Shown: piece by piece, positions 32,670 through 43,600 of the stretch
Position numbering within the stretch: the first letter of the stretch is position 1
Layout: the number at the start of each line of letters is the position of its first letter
NCBI RefSeq assembly: GCF_002104995.1
Contig: NW_024468263.1
Span: forward strand, 1-64,000
Source of the DNA: Linderina pennispora
Lineage: Eukaryota > Kickxellomycota > Kickxellomycetes > Kickxellales > Kickxellaceae
Reading direction: 5' to 3'
Length of the DNA: 64,000 bases
Translations under genes and position numbers: made by a program
Notes under the pieces: generated by a model
The model's input: only the letters and a program-made list of their open reading frames with translations
The model's database searches: none
Told to the model about the DNA's origin: nothing

Positions 32670-35657
32670 CTACATTTGCAAAGTCACATCCTCCAATGTC
32701 TCTTCCAAGTCGGACTCCCACTGCAGCCACTCCTCCTTAGCAACCTCCCCTCCACAGCTGCTACTACTGCCCAGCGGCATCTTCTCGATTGATATGTCCC
32801 TGGCTGGTGATGGCAACACAGTGGATAGCTCCTGCGCCTGCCTCATCAGCGACGGGAACAACGAAGGGTCATCGGGCAGCTTCAGGGTCAATGCCGACAT
32901 ATGGTAGAAATGCAACAACCTGATCAGCTCGACATGCCTGTGCATCTCAATATGCGGATCCAGCGAGTAATCTGCCAGCCAAAACGTATCCGCCAACGCC
33001 ACAGGCGCATACATGTAAACAGCAGCGATGTTGTTCAAGTACGCCTGCTTTTGCTTTTTCGATATCACCTGCATGACGTCGCGGTACAGCTCGGCGCCGA
33101 CCTGGCGGACAGGCAGCGACGGGAATTTGAGCAGGCGGTTGTAGAAATGCAGCGCTTTGTTCTTGTACAGGAGTCCACGGCGCAGGCCGTTGCGGTAGGT
33201 GGTCAGCCGCAGGAAGCGCATGCACAAATGGATTCCCTGAAGAGCCGGCGTCCACACAGTAGTTTCGGTGTCCGAATCGTCGCCGAAACTCGAACCAAAC
33301 CCCGCTGCTCCCTTCTCCAGAGACCTCCTCGTACTCCTTGTCGTTGCCGCCTCAGCATCATCCATGCTGTCAACAGTGCTCGGTGGTCCCGAGTCTCTGC
33401 CTAGCTCCATCATCATAGCGTCGATGTCTGGCTCGTCCACCATCGCTTGCTCGCTCATAGCAGCCTCATACGCCTCTGAGAACGTGTGCTGGATGACTGA
33501 TAGAGGAAGGTCGACGCAGATGTCGAGGTTGGCTGTCCCAATCCACCAGAACAGCGCCGGAATCAAGTTGCAGTTCATCAAGAGCTGCGACAGGTAGTCT
33601 GCCTGCAAAGCGTGATTGGCACGGAAGCTTGTGCTGATGTTCAACATGAGCGAGCCGACAGCCTGCCACTGTGCGTACTGCGCAATCAATCGGGCAGCTA
33701 GCTCCACCGGCACATCTCTCGATGACGGCTGCTCAGCTGCATCGGGCTTCTTCTTGTCTGTGTCGGAAGGCACCTTGCGCTCGTTAGCGACTGGATTCCC
33801 GCTGTCGCTGCTGTTGGACTCTGATGCGCTCTTCTCATCCGCCTTCCCATGAGCTTCTTTAGTAATATCGCTACGCGGGTACTTCACAATGCCAAAGCAG
33901 GTGTGCTCGGATACCTGCGGCGGTCCGACATTGATCAGAAACTGGCGGGTCGGCAGCTCCTTCTCGGTTGGCGCCCAGTTGGCAATGGTGGTGATAATGG
34001 CGCGACAAAAGTGGCCTAGCAATGGGAACAGAGTCTTGTATAATACGTCGTATGCATCCTGTGCCTCGGGTGGCTCTGTGTGTGCAGGCCATTTGACTTC
34101 AGACTGACGTCCATCCAGCTGCTGCTCGAGAGCAGGAAGGTCCTCAGTCTCAATAATACCACGGAACTCAAATACGTCCATTTTACGTGAGCTGCCGTCG
34201 CCCGGGTCTGAGGGCAGCCGGTTGTCAGATCGTGACGAGCTACGGCGGTGACGGGCAGCAGGGTCACCAGACTTGTAGTTGATGGTGACATCGTTGGTCG
34301 TGCCCTTCCTTGTGGCAGTGTTCAGCGTCAGGCCTAGCGGCATTCCACGCTCATGTATCAGCCGTCTCCACCACTCTGCGTACTCGCGCTCAGTGCGATC
34401 CATGCGCGCACTCTCAACATACGTGCGTATGGCGTCCCTAGCGGCTCTCGGTGGCTCTGCAAACCACGGCTTGCGGTCTATAAAGAAATTCGGTGGCATA
34501 TCCTGCTGGTGCTGCTGGCGCTCCGGCATATCGCCCACAGGTTGGTCCAGAAGGTTGTTCAGCTGTTGGGCGACTGGCAGCGGCTGCTGTGGCATTGGTG
34601 GTACGTGCGTCTTTTTGCGCATCGGGCCGAACCTGCCCAATTGCGCGGTCCGTGTACCGTGGCCATCAAAGGGATGGACAAATAGGCGCAGGCTGTCAAC
34701 TGTCTCTTGGACTTCTCCTTTCAGCAAGGGGTACTTTTCGACAGACTCGGCAATCTGCCGCAGGGCGTCGCGCGCCAGTCCTGTTTTCTGCAGCCCACGC
34801 ACTGTCTCTTCGTCATCGCTCTCGTCTTCGCCCTGCGCGCTGTCATGGATGCTGCTGCTGCTGCTGCTGCGACGGCGAGTACTGCGTCGCGGCTTTCCAG
34901 CAATTCGCCTTTTGGCATCGTGCTCGTCGCCGACAAGGAGCCGCCACGTGACCTCCAACAGCATCAGCGCCTTATGCCCAACCCTGACTCTCTGCATTTC
35001 GCTGCCGCGCTTACCTGCCCACGCGTGTTTGCAAAACAGCTGCATTGCCAAGCCGACTCTCTGCGACTCCCTGGTACTCGGTGCCCCGCGGCCATTGTCG
35101 GCAATGCTCCAGCTGGAGAATATGAACAGAATCTCGACGGCCAGCTCGGTGTCGTTGGTGGTTATATTGCTGTTGCTGGACAGATGGCCGTGGATCATCC
35201 GCCACAGGCCGTTTGGCATCTTTGACGCCCAGAACCTGTGGCTTAGGTCGCTACTTGTTATCTCCATCTGCACATCGTGTTCGGCTGCTAGCTGGACAGC
35301 GATGCTATCCGCTAGTATGGCCTCCAGGGACTCCTGCTCCCACTTGACCTTGGTCAGCTCACTACGGATGCTTTCGGCACATGCGTGAACGTCCTTTTTG
35401 GCCTGACTTGCCAGGTGGTGAACGTAGCGCACGCCATACGAGTCCTCGGCTGCAGCAGAGGGCATCTGTCCGTTGCGGGCACGTTGGCACGGCGGCAGGA
35501 AATCCGCAGCGAAAAAATTGTCGAGCAAATGCTGGGTGGGCTTAGCACCTGCTTCAATTGGGACTAGGTGGTCGTGCTTCTGTTCGCGCGACGATGGGAA
35601 CAGTCGTGCTAATGTCTTCGTTGTGTCTATACTAATTGGCGCAATTTCGACGTTCAT
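32670..35657 (-). CDS. FAR11: Far11/STRIP-type subunit of the STRIPAK (FAR) complex
   Basis: Intact 995-residue protein, starting at 35657 (MNVEIAPISIDTTKTL). STRIPAK is a PP2A assembly; Far11/STRIP is its large scaffold, in yeast tied to pheromone arrest and TORC2 signalling. The N-terminal third has helical segments (KWEQESLEAILADSIAVQ, LAVEILFIFSSW) and a basic-acidic linker at about 270-305. The middle has ERQQHQQDMPPNFFIDRKPW and a TYVESARMDRTEREYAEWWRRL region. The C-terminus, LLYKNKALHFYNRLLKFPSL then NNIAAVYMYAP and a W-rich segment, aligns by eye with the STRIP end (tandem helices, then TAIY and DDWLAG). Ser-rich acidic linkers occur at 640-680 and 790-815. Assignment rests on those patterns, not on a search. 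No introns. Confidence 0.68.
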   Translation of the reverse strand: MNVEIAPISIDTTKTLARLFPSSREQKHDHLVPIEAGAKPTQHLLDNFFAADFLPPCQRARNGQMPSAAAEDSYGVRYVHHLASQAKKDVHACAESIRSELTKVKWEQESLEAILADSIAVQLAAEHDVQMEITSSDLSHRFWASKMPNGLWRMIHGHLSSNSNITTNDTELAVEILFIFSSWSIADNGRGAPSTRESQRVGLAMQLFCKHAWAGKRGSEMQRVRVGHKALMLLEVTWRLLVGDEHDAKRRIAGKPRRSTRRRSSSSSSIHDSAQGEDESDDEETVRGLQKTGLARDALRQIAESVEKYPLLKGEVQETVDSLRLFVHPFDGHGTRTAQLGRFGPMRKKTHVPPMPQQPLPVAQQLNNLLDQPVGDMPERQQHQQDMPPNFFIDRKPWFAEPPRAARDAIRTYVESARMDRTEREYAEWWRRLIHERGMPLGLTLNTATRKGTTNDVTINYKSGDPAARHRRSSSRSDNRLPSDPGDGSSRKMDVFEFRGIIETEDLPALEQQLDGRQSEVKWPAHTEPPEAQDAYDVLYKTLFPLLGHFCRAIITTIANWAPTEKELPTRQFLINVGPPQVSEHTCFGIVKYPRSDITKEAHGKADEKSASESNSSDSGNPVANERKVPSDTDKKKPDAAEQPSSRDVPVELAARLIAQYAQWQAVGSLMLNISTSFRANHALQADYLSQLLMNCNLIPALFWWIGTANLDICVDLPLSVIQHTFSEAYEAAMSEQAMVDEPDIDAMMMELGRDSGPPSTVDSMDDAEAATTRSTRRSLEKGAAGFGSSFGDDSDTETTVWTPALQGIHLCMRFLRLTTYRNGLRRGLLYKNKALHFYNRLLKFPSLPVRQVGAELYRDVMQVISKKQKQAYLNNIAAVYMYAPVALADTFWLADYSLDPHIEMHRHVELIRLLHFYHMSALTLKLPDDPSLFPSLMRQAQELSTVLPSPARDISIEKMPLGSSSSCGGEVAKEEWLQWESDLEETLEDVTLQM

Positions 35658-36082
35658 CGTGAAGGAATAACAGCAAAAAAGGGGCCCGAAAAAGATATGC
35701 GGAAACAAAGAGTGACAAGTGCCCTCATTGCTCCTAGTGAGGATAAAATGGGTAAAGCGCCTTTTTCGCTCATGACCACATGTTATTTACCCTTGGGCAA
35801 GTTCCAGCGATGCTCTGGGAAGAGAGTGCGTCAAGACTGAATGGGACAGACTGGCCGCCCTCCCTCCCTCCGATTTCTTTCTCGGCCTCGAAGCAAGATA
35901 TAGAGAGGGGACCAACTGAAACGAGCACTGGTCCCTGTCTTGGAGCAGATCTCAAACCTAAAGTTATTATGTCTTTTCAATGGCATATCACTTCATTTCC
36001 ATTCCTTATGTCTTTTGAAGCTTGTATTCTATGAAATAACATACCTAGCAAGACCCACTCGAATCTCGACACATAAATTTAT
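35658..36082. other. Intergenic
   Basis: Promoter side of FAR11 and 3' region of the acyltransferase. No gene seen. Confidence 0.5.
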
Positions 36083-37531
36083 TTAATAGATGACTTCTGC
36101 CATATCCATCCAAAAACCGTTCTTCAAGATTCGCTCCATAACTGGCGACTGAACACTGATGTTGACAAGAACATCTGTGCTCGGCGGGGGCGATTGAAGA
36201 ATTACAAATGTCCCTGGACCGAAGTCTGGGTGTATTGTAACCATCGTCTGCACCCCGTTACCAAAATCCGTCCGATACATATTGCGACTGACCATATTTG
36301 TTGTGACTGACACAAGCTTGTACCCCATGGATGCAGCAATGATATCAGCAGTATATACGTCGTCTGACTCTGTCATTTCGATGAGCTGTCCAATATACGG
36401 CGGAGTTAGACTAGATACTAGTGACCGAACCTGGGCTGCAACTGCAGCAATAGACTCCATGGTGATTGGCGAATGAGCCTGGTCCATCGGGGTGACAACA
36501 TATTCACCGCTAATCGGGTTGCCTATAAAGTTCAGCTCGGCCATCCCAAGCCGACCACGAAGGTCGCAAGCGACCACCATGCAATGTTCGCCTGAAATGG
36601 CGTTTGCTCGGCCTGTCAACTTTGCAATCCACCCTCGATTACCCTTTGCCACGTCTGCTGCTGCCTGCTCGTGAACCTTGTTGAAGGCTGCAGAGAGAAC
36701 ATCGTTGGTGGATAGCCGTGACTCGGGCGGCAGACACTCGAGCACCTTGTTATGGAACTCGTCGAGCTTTGCACGCGGAATCCGGAATAGATGCCCGCGA
36801 GTCGGGGCCTTGCGTGCCAGGTGATTCAGCAGCTTCCCCCGCTTGTTGGGCGATAGCCACATTATGAAATCTCCTAATCGGGATTTCTTCGAAAGCACTG
36901 CGCGGGCCGTCTCGCCGAGTGGAGAGCGCTCGGTAGGCAGGTGCTCCATGAGAGTATCGACACCAAAGCAGAAGCTTGCATCCGCCACTTTCTCGCCAGA
37001 TACGAGCGCACGCGTCTCTTCTGCCCAACGGTTGAGGAAAAGGACAGCACTGGTACCGTCCGCGACACCATGGTTGAAGCTTGCTGCAATGACTATTCCG
37101 CTGTTGTCCTTCAGGCGCACGATATGGATACTCACGAGCTTTATCTTTCTTGTCTCCTTGTCAGGGCATGGAATATGACCGACAGAGAATATATCGCCGG
37201 GCAAAGTCGTAGGGTTGAACTTGGCCGATTGGATTTCCCGGAAATGTTTATCAGACTGCGACTCGCGGTACTCGGGCAGGTTGAGGCTGTTTCGGTCGAC
37301 AACCACATTCAGCCCTCCCTTTCTTGACTGTTTGTAATACCCGGCAAACCAGGGGAATTGGGCGAGTGTCCGGTAGAATGCCTCCTGGAGTTTGTCACTA
37401 GGCATGAAGTCCTTGGCAGCAGTGGAATTGGCATAGAAATATATGGGTCGTATGTTCATAGTAGAATACGACAACTCGACCTTTCTACATCTGTATGTCG
37501 TCGACACTACGCTAGTAATAAAGTGATCCAT
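36083..37531 (-). CDS. BAHD/PF02458-type acyltransferase
   Basis: Intact 482-residue acyl-CoA-dependent transferase. I start at 37531 (MDHFITSVVSTTYRCRKVEL); a TATA-like sequence lies 70 bases upstream. The catalytic HxxxD motif is FNHGVADGTS (His154, Asp158). The structural DFGWG motif appears as DFGNG near residue 423. The GHLFRIPRAKLDEF and STNDVLSAAFNKVHEQA regions are the usual central parts of the fold. Such enzymes acylate alcohols or amines, often in secondary metabolism (trichothecene 3-O-acetyltransferase is a fungal example). The substrate cannot be told. A truncated copy lies directly upstream on the same strand (38065-38634), so the gene was duplicated locally. Confidence 0.82.
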   Translation of the reverse strand: MDHFITSVVSTTYRCRKVELSYSTMNIRPIYFYANSTAAKDFMPSDKLQEAFYRTLAQFPWFAGYYKQSRKGGLNVVVDRNSLNLPEYRESQSDKHFREIQSAKFNPTTLPGDIFSVGHIPCPDKETRKIKLVSIHIVRLKDNSGIVIAASFNHGVADGTSAVLFLNRWAEETRALVSGEKVADASFCFGVDTLMEHLPTERSPLGETARAVLSKKSRLGDFIMWLSPNKRGKLLNHLARKAPTRGHLFRIPRAKLDEFHNKVLECLPPESRLSTNDVLSAAFNKVHEQAAADVAKGNRGWIAKLTGRANAISGEHCMVVACDLRGRLGMAELNFIGNPISGEYVVTPMDQAHSPITMESIAAVAAQVRSLVSSLTPPYIGQLIEMTESDDVYTADIIAASMGYKLVSVTTNMVSRNMYRTDFGNGVQTMVTIHPDFGPGTFVILQSPPPSTDVLVNISVQSPVMERILKNGFWMDMAEVIY

Positions 37532-37600
37532 TTGAGAGTGAGGTGTGAAAGCTGAAATTATTGAATACAAAGGTGACAATCCTAGAGTTCCTCGTCAATA

Positions 37601-37607
37601 ATTTATA
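37601..37607 (-). promoter_or_regulatory. TATA-like box of the BAHD acyltransferase
   Basis: Reads TATAAAT on the minus strand, 70 bases before the ATG at 37531. Confidence 0.45.
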
Positions 37608-38064
37608 CGGGAGGCGAGATTGTGCGGTAAACGAGGATGTGCTTACAGATGGGAGCTACCATTGAATAAGTGTCGATGGGTTTGTATATTTTCATTTATA
37701 TTGCCATTATTTAATATCTAGTGGCTGTGCTGCTGTTGTTGTTTGCATGTTTTAGGTGTTAGGTAATTGTATGCGTGATGTAATATCTTGGCCAGGCATT
37801 GTGTACGGGTTGGAGTGGCTGCAGATTACAAATATATTAATTGCCGCGAGTGCGTTTACATAATTTCAACATTCCTTTTTAGCCATTCAGGTTTCAAAGG
37901 CTGGAGCTGCGAGAAACAGCATTTTGCAACCTGGTTTGGGAATTGCAAGGGACTGGCAGGCAGCCCACCGATACCTAATACTCATGTTCAGACAGTGTGT
38001 TCTGACTGGCAGGCCACTAGGATTAGATTCTTATTTCAAGTATATCCTTTGAACACGGTATATA
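37608..38064. other. Intergenic between the acyltransferase and its truncated copy
   Basis: No gene seen; A/T-rich near 37680-37780. Confidence 0.45.
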
Positions 38065-38634
38065 TTAGTAGACATGTTCAGCTAAACCCATCCAGAATCT
38101 GCTTTTCAAAACGTTTTCCATCTCTCGTGGCGCAAGATAGACAGTGACGAGGATGCCAGTACTAGGCGGAGGGGAGTAGAGAAATATAGACGGCCCCGGG
38201 CCAAGCTGAGGATGCACAGTTGAGAACGCCTGAAAACCGCTGCCGAAATCTGCATCATACATACTCGCATGCACCAAATTGCTTGGGGCAGTCATATGCC
38301 TGTGCACATTGCCAATGGCCATGAAATTCATGGTATACATATCATCCGACTCCAGCATATCAATGCACTGACCGATGTATGGCAGTGTTAGTTCAGATAT
38401 TATCGCCATGCAATAGTCGCCTGCGGTGGTATTCGCTCTGCCTGTCAGCTTTGCCAGCCACCCCTGACTTTCCTTTGCCATACTGATCACAGCCTGTCCG
38501 TAGACCTTGTGCACAACAGCAGAAAGGACTACATTGGTACATGGCCGTGTCCCAGGTGGCAAATACTCAAGCGCCAAAGAGCTCGTGTAAGAGGGACTAT
38601 GTGGCTGGACGCTAGGCAAAAGGGTATAGAACAA
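38065..38634 (-). pseudogene. Truncated copy of the BAHD acyltransferase
   Basis: C-terminal paralogue of the gene at 36083-37531. Homology begins at LALEYLPPGTRP (near 38575) and runs through VLSAVVHKVYGQA, GWLAKLTGRAN, LPYIGQCIDMLESDD, DADFGSGFQAF and FLYSPPPSTG to RFWMGLAEHVY. The N-terminal half with the HxxxD catalytic motif is missing. About 55 residues between the Cys-Met-Ala-Ile strand and LTLPYIGQ are deleted, although that deletion keeps frame. There is no in-frame ATG before the homology. It cannot be catalytic. The DFGSG motif and the stop position match the intact copy. Confidence 0.85.
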
Positions 38635-38897
38635 TCAATGGCGATTACGGCCAGATCAGGGGATTCTAGCTCACTCTGACCTAGCTTATTGGCTGAGGCA
38701 CTGTGGCAGCTATCCGCAGCTGGTTATAACCACCGGTTTGCCAGTTAGCTCCGGTCTCCGTAACAAGCCTGTTTGAACCGGAGGTCCGTTCCTGGATAAA
38801 GCTGACCCTTCGTTCTGTTGTGCGCAATGGACAACCTTTATCCCCCTGCATGTTTTACTTTTGTATTTGCTGGACCTTTAGTTCTGCTACCTTTTAA
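38635..38897. promoter_or_regulatory. Upstream region of the alpha/beta hydrolase
   Basis: 263 bases between the truncated acyltransferase (minus) and the hydrolase start. The last 60 bases are pyrimidine-rich. No clear TATA box. Confidence 0.4.
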
Positions 38898-39794
38898 ATG
38901 AGTGAATTCAGCGAGTTCTTTGTGCCCTCGTCGGATAACATCAAGTTGCATGCGCGTCTGCGGACACCGAGCAACCCGCGGCGTATGCCCTCGGGTGAGG
39001 TGGGGGTATTTCTAATCTGCCATGGCCTGCTCGACACGAAACACGCAACACTGTTCCAGGGCCTGCAGCGCATGCTTCCGTATGTGTCGATTGCGTTTGA
39101 TTTCCGCGGCAGCGGACACAGCACCGGAACGACCAACTACGGCAACTACCTGGAGGAGGCCGAGGACATCCGTCACATGGTCGACCACATCAATGGACAG
39201 GACGAGCAGCGTGTAATTGGGATAATCGGGCACTCGAAGGGCGGCTCGAGCATGTTTTTGTTTGCGCAAAAGTACCCAGCAATGTGTCCGCAGTTGCTGA
39301 TAAACTTGTCGGCGCGGTACTGGCTGGACCAGGAGATTGCGGGCCGCTGGAAACCCCACCATCTGGAGGCACTGGAGAAGGAAGGGGTGTTTATGTGGCG
39401 CAAGTTTGGTGGGACACCGGCGGCAAAAGCCCCCATGGTAGATGACGGGTATGCAGGGCTGGCGTCGGTGGATGATGTGCCGATGCGCGAGTACTGGGTG
39501 ACGGCGGACCATTTGCGTATGCGCAATGCTACAGATATGTCGGTGGTGCAGCGGCTGCCGTTCCAGCACTGCTATGTATTGAATATCATGGGCAGCAAGG
39601 ACAAGGTGGTGCCGGAGCGCGACGTGTGGGAGTACGACCGGGTGATGCGGCTCGGGGCGCCGGACTCTCACCGCGTCGTGACCCAGGTAGTCGAGGGCGC
39701 GTCGCATTTCTGGAGCAAGCAATTCGAGCTCGCGGCCATTGAGGATATCATTAGCAGTTGGCTTAGCAAGGTCCTGCCATTAGCAAAGCTTTAA
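38898..39794 (+). CDS. Alpha/beta hydrolase (serine aminopeptidase S33/esterase-like)
   Basis: 298 residues with no signal peptide, so probably cytosolic. The alpha/beta hydrolase core is clear: strand VGVFLICHGLLD (oxyanion region), VSIAFDFRGSGHS, then the nucleophile elbow IGIIGHSKGGSSMFLF with Ser113. LNIMGSKDKVVPERD holds the probable catalytic Asp (near 235), and VEGASHFWSKQ the His (near 272). The GHSKGG elbow and overall layout fit the BD-FAE/S33-like esterases often annotated as feruloyl esterase-like or monoacylglycerol lipase-like. The substrate is unknown. Stop codon 11 bases from the stop of the convergent coiled-coil gene. Confidence 0.85.
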   Translation: MSEFSEFFVPSSDNIKLHARLRTPSNPRRMPSGEVGVFLICHGLLDTKHATLFQGLQRMLPYVSIAFDFRGSGHSTGTTNYGNYLEEAEDIRHMVDHINGQDEQRVIGIIGHSKGGSSMFLFAQKYPAMCPQLLINLSARYWLDQEIAGRWKPHHLEALEKEGVFMWRKFGGTPAAKAPMVDDGYAGLASVDDVPMREYWVTADHLRMRNATDMSVVQRLPFQHCYVLNIMGSKDKVVPERDVWEYDRVMRLGAPDSHRVVTQVVEGASHFWSKQFELAAIEDIISSWLSKVLPLAKL

Positions 39795-39805
39795 TAAATA
39801 TAGTT

Positions 39806-40201
39806 TCAGTACGAAGTAGTAGCCCACAGCTTGACGGCATCCCGGAACGCCTCCTGCAAGGACGCTAATTTCTGCTGGACATCCAGTATACGGGTTTCGT
39901 CTTCGGCCAGGTGGCGACGCGACATCACGAGCATGCGCTCATCATTGGCAGTCAGGTCAATGTCGCCGTGCAGATACTTTTCGCGTATCTTGGTCTGCAA
40001 TTTAATCTGAGTGTGGGTTTCGGCCTGCAGGCGGGCGAGCTCCTTCAGACGCAGCTCGAGTTCGGGCCGCTGGCGCTCCAGGGAGTCGTGGGCCAGGGCA
40101 GCCAGGTATAAAAGGGCCTTTTCGCGTGCGTTGTGGGTCGAGCGGAGGCGGTCGCTGATGAGCTTGTAGAGGAGTTGGTCGGGTGTTGCGTGAGGCGGCA
40201 T
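39806..40201 (-). CDS. Small coiled-coil protein, unknown
   Basis: 131 residues, start 40201 (MPPHATPDQLLYKLISDRL). Almost entirely charged helix: RQRPELELRLKELARLQAET, KLQTKIREKYLHG, HLAEDETRILDVQQKLASLQ, with regular hydrophobic spacing. A short NDERMLVMSRR break lies near 85-95, giving two antiparallel-capable helices. Size and composition resemble small subunits of larger complexes, but I do not recognise the family. Divergent from MDM1 across 471 bases. Confidence 0.6.
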   Translation of the reverse strand: MPPHATPDQLLYKLISDRLRSTHNAREKALLYLAALAHDSLERQRPELELRLKELARLQAETHTQIKLQTKIREKYLHGDIDLTANDERMLVMSRRHLAEDETRILDVQQKLASLQEAFRDAVKLWATTSY

Positions 40202-40672
40202 GAGTGGGGGAAAAATACAGGTGCAAATGAGTTGCCTGGGGAGATGTACCAGGGAGGGGAGGGTATATATAGGGGTTTATTGTGTGGCGGGTTACAATAG
40301 CATCAAGGAGAGATGCCAGAAGTCTCGAGATTTGCAGAGTAGATGCTTTGGAGAATAATAGGGTATGGTGGCACCTTTTGAATCTGCTGCGTCTGAATAC
40401 AGCCATTCCCAGACATGCTTGCAATTGGAAATACCTGTAAAAATATATGTCCTGCATGTCCTGCAGGCTGGGACGGGATTTGCTGGGTTCGGCTGAACCA
40501 CAAAAACGCAAGAGGCTCAGCAGGTGGTATTTGTCCATGTGAGGTATAGTAGAGGCGTACATGTCACCGAAGACAAAAAAGAAAAATCGTTGTAAACAGC
40601 AGCTGCCTCGCGAATTACTTTTTTTCCTTCTCCAGTCAATTTTTATTATTTTTACACTAATTTAGACAGCCA
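40202..40672. promoter_or_regulatory. Divergent promoter region of the coiled-coil gene and MDM1
   Basis: 471 bases. A TATATATA stretch lies at about 40264-40271 (63 bases before the coiled-coil ATG on the minus strand). The MDM1 side ends with TTTTTTTCCTTCTCC and A/T-rich sequence. No gene seen. Confidence 0.45.
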
Positions 40673-43600
40673 ATGTACACGGTGGTGGATGCAGTGCGGG
40701 TGGTTCTCGGGTACGCGATATTCGTGCCAGTGGTGGCAGTGGCAGTGGTGGTGACTCTGCTGGTGGCGAACATCATGACATCATACCTGTTCCAGCGGCG
40801 ACACAGACAGGCAAAGCACGGCCCATTACGGCCGCCGGTGCAGCGCATACAGCGACTGGGGTTCTGGAAAACACTCAATGCGCAGTCACTCTACAAAACG
40901 CAATACAACGAGACGTGGGCCGAGCCCCATGTGCGGCTTGCTGGCTTGCCGCAGACAGAGACAGCACTGGCGCAGATAGTCGGCCTGGTGGTGCGGGATT
41001 TTGTGCATGGGTGGTTCCGCGGGATCTCGGCCGACCCGTCGTTCCCGCGCTGCGTGCAGACGCAGATAGTGCAGTGCAGCGAGGGCATCGTGGAAAGGGC
41101 GCGGGGGCTGGATGTGGCGGAGTTCCTGGTCGGCCAGGTGGTGCCGATAGCGACCCGGCATCTGAAGGCCCTACGGCAGAAGACAAGCAAATGGCATGCG
41201 GCGGCCGAGGGCAAGCAGCAGGTGATGGCACATATGCGGCATGTAGTGGATCTAGTGGTGCCGCTGGTGTTGCCGGTCGACCAGGCGTCGTTTCTGCCGC
41301 ACCGGGTGCTGGTGCGCGAATTGCTGGTGGGTGCGCTCCTAGCGCCCATAGTGATGAGCCTGGCGGAGCCCGACACGCTGAACCAGCTGCTGGATGGGCA
41401 GTTGGCGCGGCTGATCCGCGAGCAGCATATGGTCAGCGAGCTTCGCGAGGCACTGGAGATGCAAGCGGACGAGCATGTGGCCACGTACCAGGAGTTCATG
41501 GAGACCATTGAGGCGTGCGGGGACGCAAACGAGCTTGTACGCATCCATGAGGATGTGGTCGCGCAGATCCGCAAGAAGCGCATTCTGATCATGGGTCTGG
41601 GCAAGGACGACATTGTGCATGGTGAGCGGGTGCGGGACATATTGGTGTATGTGAACCGGCTCTACGTGGCGAAAAAGAAGGCCGAGCGGCGGCTTGAGCT
41701 GCTTCGTAAAGATGCGCCTCCGGCGTTCGGCACGCCTAATACACGCATGTCAACCTACTACGCGCACCGCGATGAGCCCGAGACGCTGGGCCTGCCGCAA
41801 TTCACACTGCGCGAAATCCTGACCAACGTGTCCAGCCTGTCAGCGTTCGCTGAGCACCTGGACCCCTCGAGCCGCGCTCTGCTGGAATTCTGGCTGAACA
41901 TCGAGGGCGTCAAATCACAGCCCACCAGTGCGGTGATGGGGGTTTTGTGGAAGACGTATTTCACACGACGTGCCGATGAGCTGGCAGCGCTGGGCCCCGA
42001 GACCGCCGCTGCAGTATCGGATGTGCAAAAGTACCTGAAGCCGTGGCGGGCGCCCGGCGAAATGGCGCTGGGTGAGGTGCCCGAGCAGGAATGCCGGGAA
42101 GCGTTTCGCATGATTAGCGAGGTGCAGGGCCAGGTGTTCAGTTACCTCAAGCAAAAGGAGCTGCCTTCGTTCCTGCACGGCCCGCTCTACAAACGGTTCC
42201 TGCGCTCCTATGTAGTCACCCCGCGCCAGGAGCAGGTCGACGGTGCGTTGTTTGCTGAGAGACCGGAGATGCCAGAGATACCAGAGATACCAGAGATACC
42301 AGAGAGACGCCGGTCGGTGGCCGAGTCGGTTGGGTCGACAGGACGGTCTGAAACCTCGTCGCGACGGATGTCGGAGCGCTGGAGCTTTGCGCCTTCCAAG
42401 CCTCGCCCAGCGCCCATGGCTGTGGAGACTGCAGCGGCAGTGGTTGTGCATCGCAACGAGAGCGCATCCAGTATCATGCATATGGAGCCAGCCATTGATC
42501 TGCCAAACGACTTATCGGGATCGGTACCAGAAGAGCCGTCACCAGCAGACCATCTGGAGGAGCCGTCCGAGTATCTGCAGCCAGTGCGCCGCCGTGTCGA
42601 CCGGTCGGAGGTACGGCGGCTCAGCGCGTCGTTGCGGTCAATCAGTCTGCATGATGCCGGCAAAGTCGACAGCGCGCTGGCCGAGCCCCTGGAGCCCCTG
42701 CTCTCTGACAGTGAAGAGGAGGAGGAGGAGGAGGCGACGTCCGAGACCGACTCTGACCCGTCGTCGCTGGTATTGGCGCGCGCACTAACGAATCCAGCGC
42801 CCGGCGACCTCTTCCTTGACCTGCGGCTCACGCAGCTGACCGAAGCACTGGCGCGCAAGGCCCACCAGATGGCGATTGTCAAGGCGCTGATGAAGCAGGC
42901 GATGACCCGCCACAAGCCGCACGAGCAGCGCATCTTGCAGGCGTCGTACCGGGATTTGCGCCGGGAGCTTCTGGCCGGCGTCGAGCAGCAGAAGCTGTAT
43001 GAAATGTGTCTGCGCGAGCACACGCTGTCGGAACGCACGCTGCTGCACATTCCGCGCGCCATGGCCACCGACGACGCAGAACCGCATACCGTCTATCTGA
43101 TTGAGCTGCAGCAGACCCAGGACTCCCATGCCCTAGCTGGCTGGGTTGTAGCCAGGCGGTACCGCGAATTCCACGCATTGCACCGCGAGCTGAAGCTGCA
43201 GGAGCCGCAGGAAATGCGCAGGCACGAGCTGCCTGCCCGTGCCCCACTCCCCTGGCTGCAGAAAAAGGACGTTGAGCAGCGCCGCCTGCTGCTGGAGCGC
43301 TACCTGTCTGGGCTGCTGCGTGTGCCGCGGCTCTGCCAGACCCATGCCCTGAAGCTGTTCCTGTCGGCGCTGCCGCCGCCCGACAACGAGCAGCCGCTGG
43401 GATGGATGGCACGCATCCACGCCACGGTCAACCAAGACCTGGAGGGGATTACTGGCGCCGAGTCCATGCTCGATATGATTGTCAAGGAGCTGGCCGGCCA
43501 AGTCACCATGCAGAGTGCGAGGCCCGAGGAGCCCACGCTGTTCACCGATCCCTTATCTGACGTGTTTGTCGAACTGTTCGGCCTGGCCAGCCGCCGCAAC

